From Gymnothorax reevesii (taxonomy: Eukaryota; Chordata; Actinopteri; Anguilliformes; Muraenidae), in NCBI GenBank assembly GCA_029721435.1, contig CM056576.1, forward strand, positions 60,097,876 through 60,161,875: DNA of 64,000 nt. The letters are read 5' to 3'. The notes below the pieces were generated by a model, which had not been told where the DNA came from, did no database searches, and was given only the letters and a program-made list of their open reading frames with translations. A program made the position numbers and the translations under genes. Of the stretch, positions 62,687-64,000 are shown in pieces; within the stretch, counting starts at the first letter, position 1, and each line of letters opens with the position of its first letter.

Positions 62687-63628
62687 GAGATGCCAAGTCT
62701 CACGCATTCGGTGTAAGCCTCGCGAATTTTTTTGGTTTATTCAGCATATTCTGCATTTATTTATTGAACGCTTAGTGAGATTCTCATGCGGAAAATTAAA
62801 ATCCTTGTGCATTGAAGTTTCCGATTCACTTGCGTAAAGGTGCACCTCATCACAAGTAACATGGAAAGCGATTACGACGCCGGACTTCCCGTGCTTCTCT
62901 TTACTCGGGGATTGGAAACAATGCATGTGTTTCATGATCATTTAAATTGTTTTCATGAAAGAAGACCATTTGAAACGTCTTTATGCTATTCCATTGCTTT
63001 CAATCCCTCAGTAAAGACAAGCCTGAGAATTCCCAAGTCATTATCGATTTCCTTGTCACTGTTTAGGAAATCTACCATAATGAACGTGAAACTGATTAAC
63101 TTGATGCGCAATGATTTAAATTCCGTGAGTGAATTTCTTCAGTGCGCTTTGGTTGAATAATTGCTGACACAGGAACGTGAATGCCACTAAGCAGAGTTGT
63201 GACCAAGTCATCATGTCCAAGTCAAATCAAATCACGGGTCATTAGCTCAAACTCAAAGCAGACGAGGGAGAGCAGTGAGGAGTGAAGGGGGCAGGGGAAC
63301 AAATTAGACAATGAGCTAACGAATTAACAAACAGTGTGGGGAAAGCTGAGAGAGTTAGAAGCTTAGATACATTTAGGATCAGAGGTGGGTCAATGTCAAC
63401 ATGAAATGCAGCTCATGGCTCTCTCAGTTTTCCCGTCTCTGCTTGTAAATTAGTTAGCTCATTGTCTAATTTGTTCCCCTGCCCCCTTCACTCCTCATTG
63501 CTCTCCCTCGTCTGCTTTGAGTTTGAGCTAATGACCAGTGACTTGATTTGACTTGGATATGATGACTTGGTCACAACTCTGCCACTAAGAGGAGAGACTC
63601 TCACGTAATGCGTGAGACTTGGCATCTC
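62687..63628. mobile_element. Inverted-repeat element (GAGATGCCAAGTCTC ends)
   Basis: A perfect 22-bp inverted repeat starting GAGATGCCAAGTCTC and ending ACGCATT lies at 62687-62708 and 63607-63628. Without the inner hAT MITE it is about 550 bp, with no transposase. The extended right end CAGAGATGCC suggests a hAT-type terminus. No clear target duplication was seen. Confidence 0.75.
63192..63581. mobile_element. Palindromic hAT MITE, 390 bp
   Basis: The exact 8-bp target CCACTAAG lies at 63184-63191 and 63582-63589. The ends CAGAGTTGTGACCAAGTCAT and inverse match for about 140 bp per arm (shared ATTAGACAATGAGCTAA and GGGGGCAGGGGAACAAATT). The ends fit a very common fish hAT family. Confidence 0.9.
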
Positions 63629-64000
63629 TGATTAGGCGAGGCAAAGAAGTCGATTAAACGAAAGAAACACAATATAAAGAGACAAACTTCTACCGAACGC
63701 AAGAAAATGGAACATTAAAATAATTGCGTTGATCGGAAATTTGGATCCGCATGAGGTGCCTGTGAGAAACTGCAGTCGAAACTGAATTACCCCCTTTGAC
63801 GTTTCTCAATATTTTTGTGTACTAAGTCTGTGGTGTTGGTGCATATACCGAGGATGAATTTCGGAATTATAAATCTATGGATGCCGGTGTACAATTCACA
63901 AATGGCTGGGTCCATGATTTGGAGGTCTGCAAACCACCGAACTGTGAAAACAGCTTTGTTTGCACAAAGGTGTGTATCATCTTGCTTGCTTACCTACCTG
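63629..64000. other. Right-edge sequence, no recognised feature
   Basis: AT-rich, with no open frame of note and no repeat ends. Confidence 0.4.

Noticed and set aside
35700..64000. Exons of a neighbouring host gene such as the cornichon genes often near wdr26
   Set aside because: I looked for conserved frames with splice sites and saw only transposon-derived ones. A neighbour may lie beyond the window.

Overview
This is vertebrate, almost certainly teleost fish, nuclear DNA. There is one recognisable host gene: the 5' half of wdr26 (WD repeat protein 26, a subunit of the CTLH/GID E3 ubiquitin ligase), read on the minus strand. Its CpG-rich promoter lies near 35.2-35.7 kb and five coding exons follow: exon 1 at 34918-35219, exon 2 at 32953-33052, exon 3 at 11504-11560, exon 4 at 4235-4371 and exon 5 at 1955-2052. 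Every junction has a good splice site and the phases agree. The exons encode the start codon, a Ser/Asn/Gly-rich N-terminus, the LisH motif and most of the CTLH domain. The WD40 exons lie beyond base 1. Most of the remaining sequence is transposon-derived.

The teleost assignment rests on the wdr26 protein sequence and the repeat types: a V-SINE/DANA-type SINE at the left edge, several Tc1-like elements, L2 and other non-LTR retrotransposons, gypsy-type LTRs, and hAT, Kolobok-like, Merlin and Helitron relics. The words GTTAGC/GCTAAC around the promoter are also common in fish DNA. The species cannot be named from the sequence.

0-35 kb (wdr26 introns): introns 3 and 2 carry a group of structured elements. 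Each has short hairpin or stem sequences at the ends, 0 to 6 core units of about 130-150 bp rich in AAGGTCA-type words, and a GGAC/ACGG-type microsatellite just before the 3' end. In two arrays the period is exactly 147 bp over nearly all consecutive units. Different families use different stem sequences but keep the pairing. The design resembles the bivalve 'pearl' and Helitron-associated non-autonomous elements. About nine copies lie between 4.5 and 25 kb and I see none from 25 to 64 kb. A multi-level transposon nest lies at 12.1-15.1 kb (SINE in hAT in TTAA-element in long-TIR element, with a Tc1 in its centre). A Kolobok-like element with about 430-bp inverted arms sits inside a Tc1 relic at 27.9-30.1 kb.

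35.7-64 kb (upstream of wdr26): no host gene was recognised. In order there are a Helitron helicase fragment; a minus-strand LINE split by a 1477-bp fold-back element carrying spliced exons of an integrase-type transposase; a minus-strand gypsy-like LTR; a Tc1; a solo LTR; an L2 split by two hAT elements that used the same target; a palindromic hAT MITE; a second L2 split by a TTAA-flanked element containing another solo LTR; a gypsy protease/pol relic; a Tc1; a frameshifted Merlin transposase; and a nested hAT pair at the right end.

Almost all transposon genes here are broken by stops, frameshifts or insertions, so wdr26 is the only gene I would expect to make a functional protein. No search could be run. 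Family names come from recognised motifs, and clade-level names for decayed repeats are tentative.
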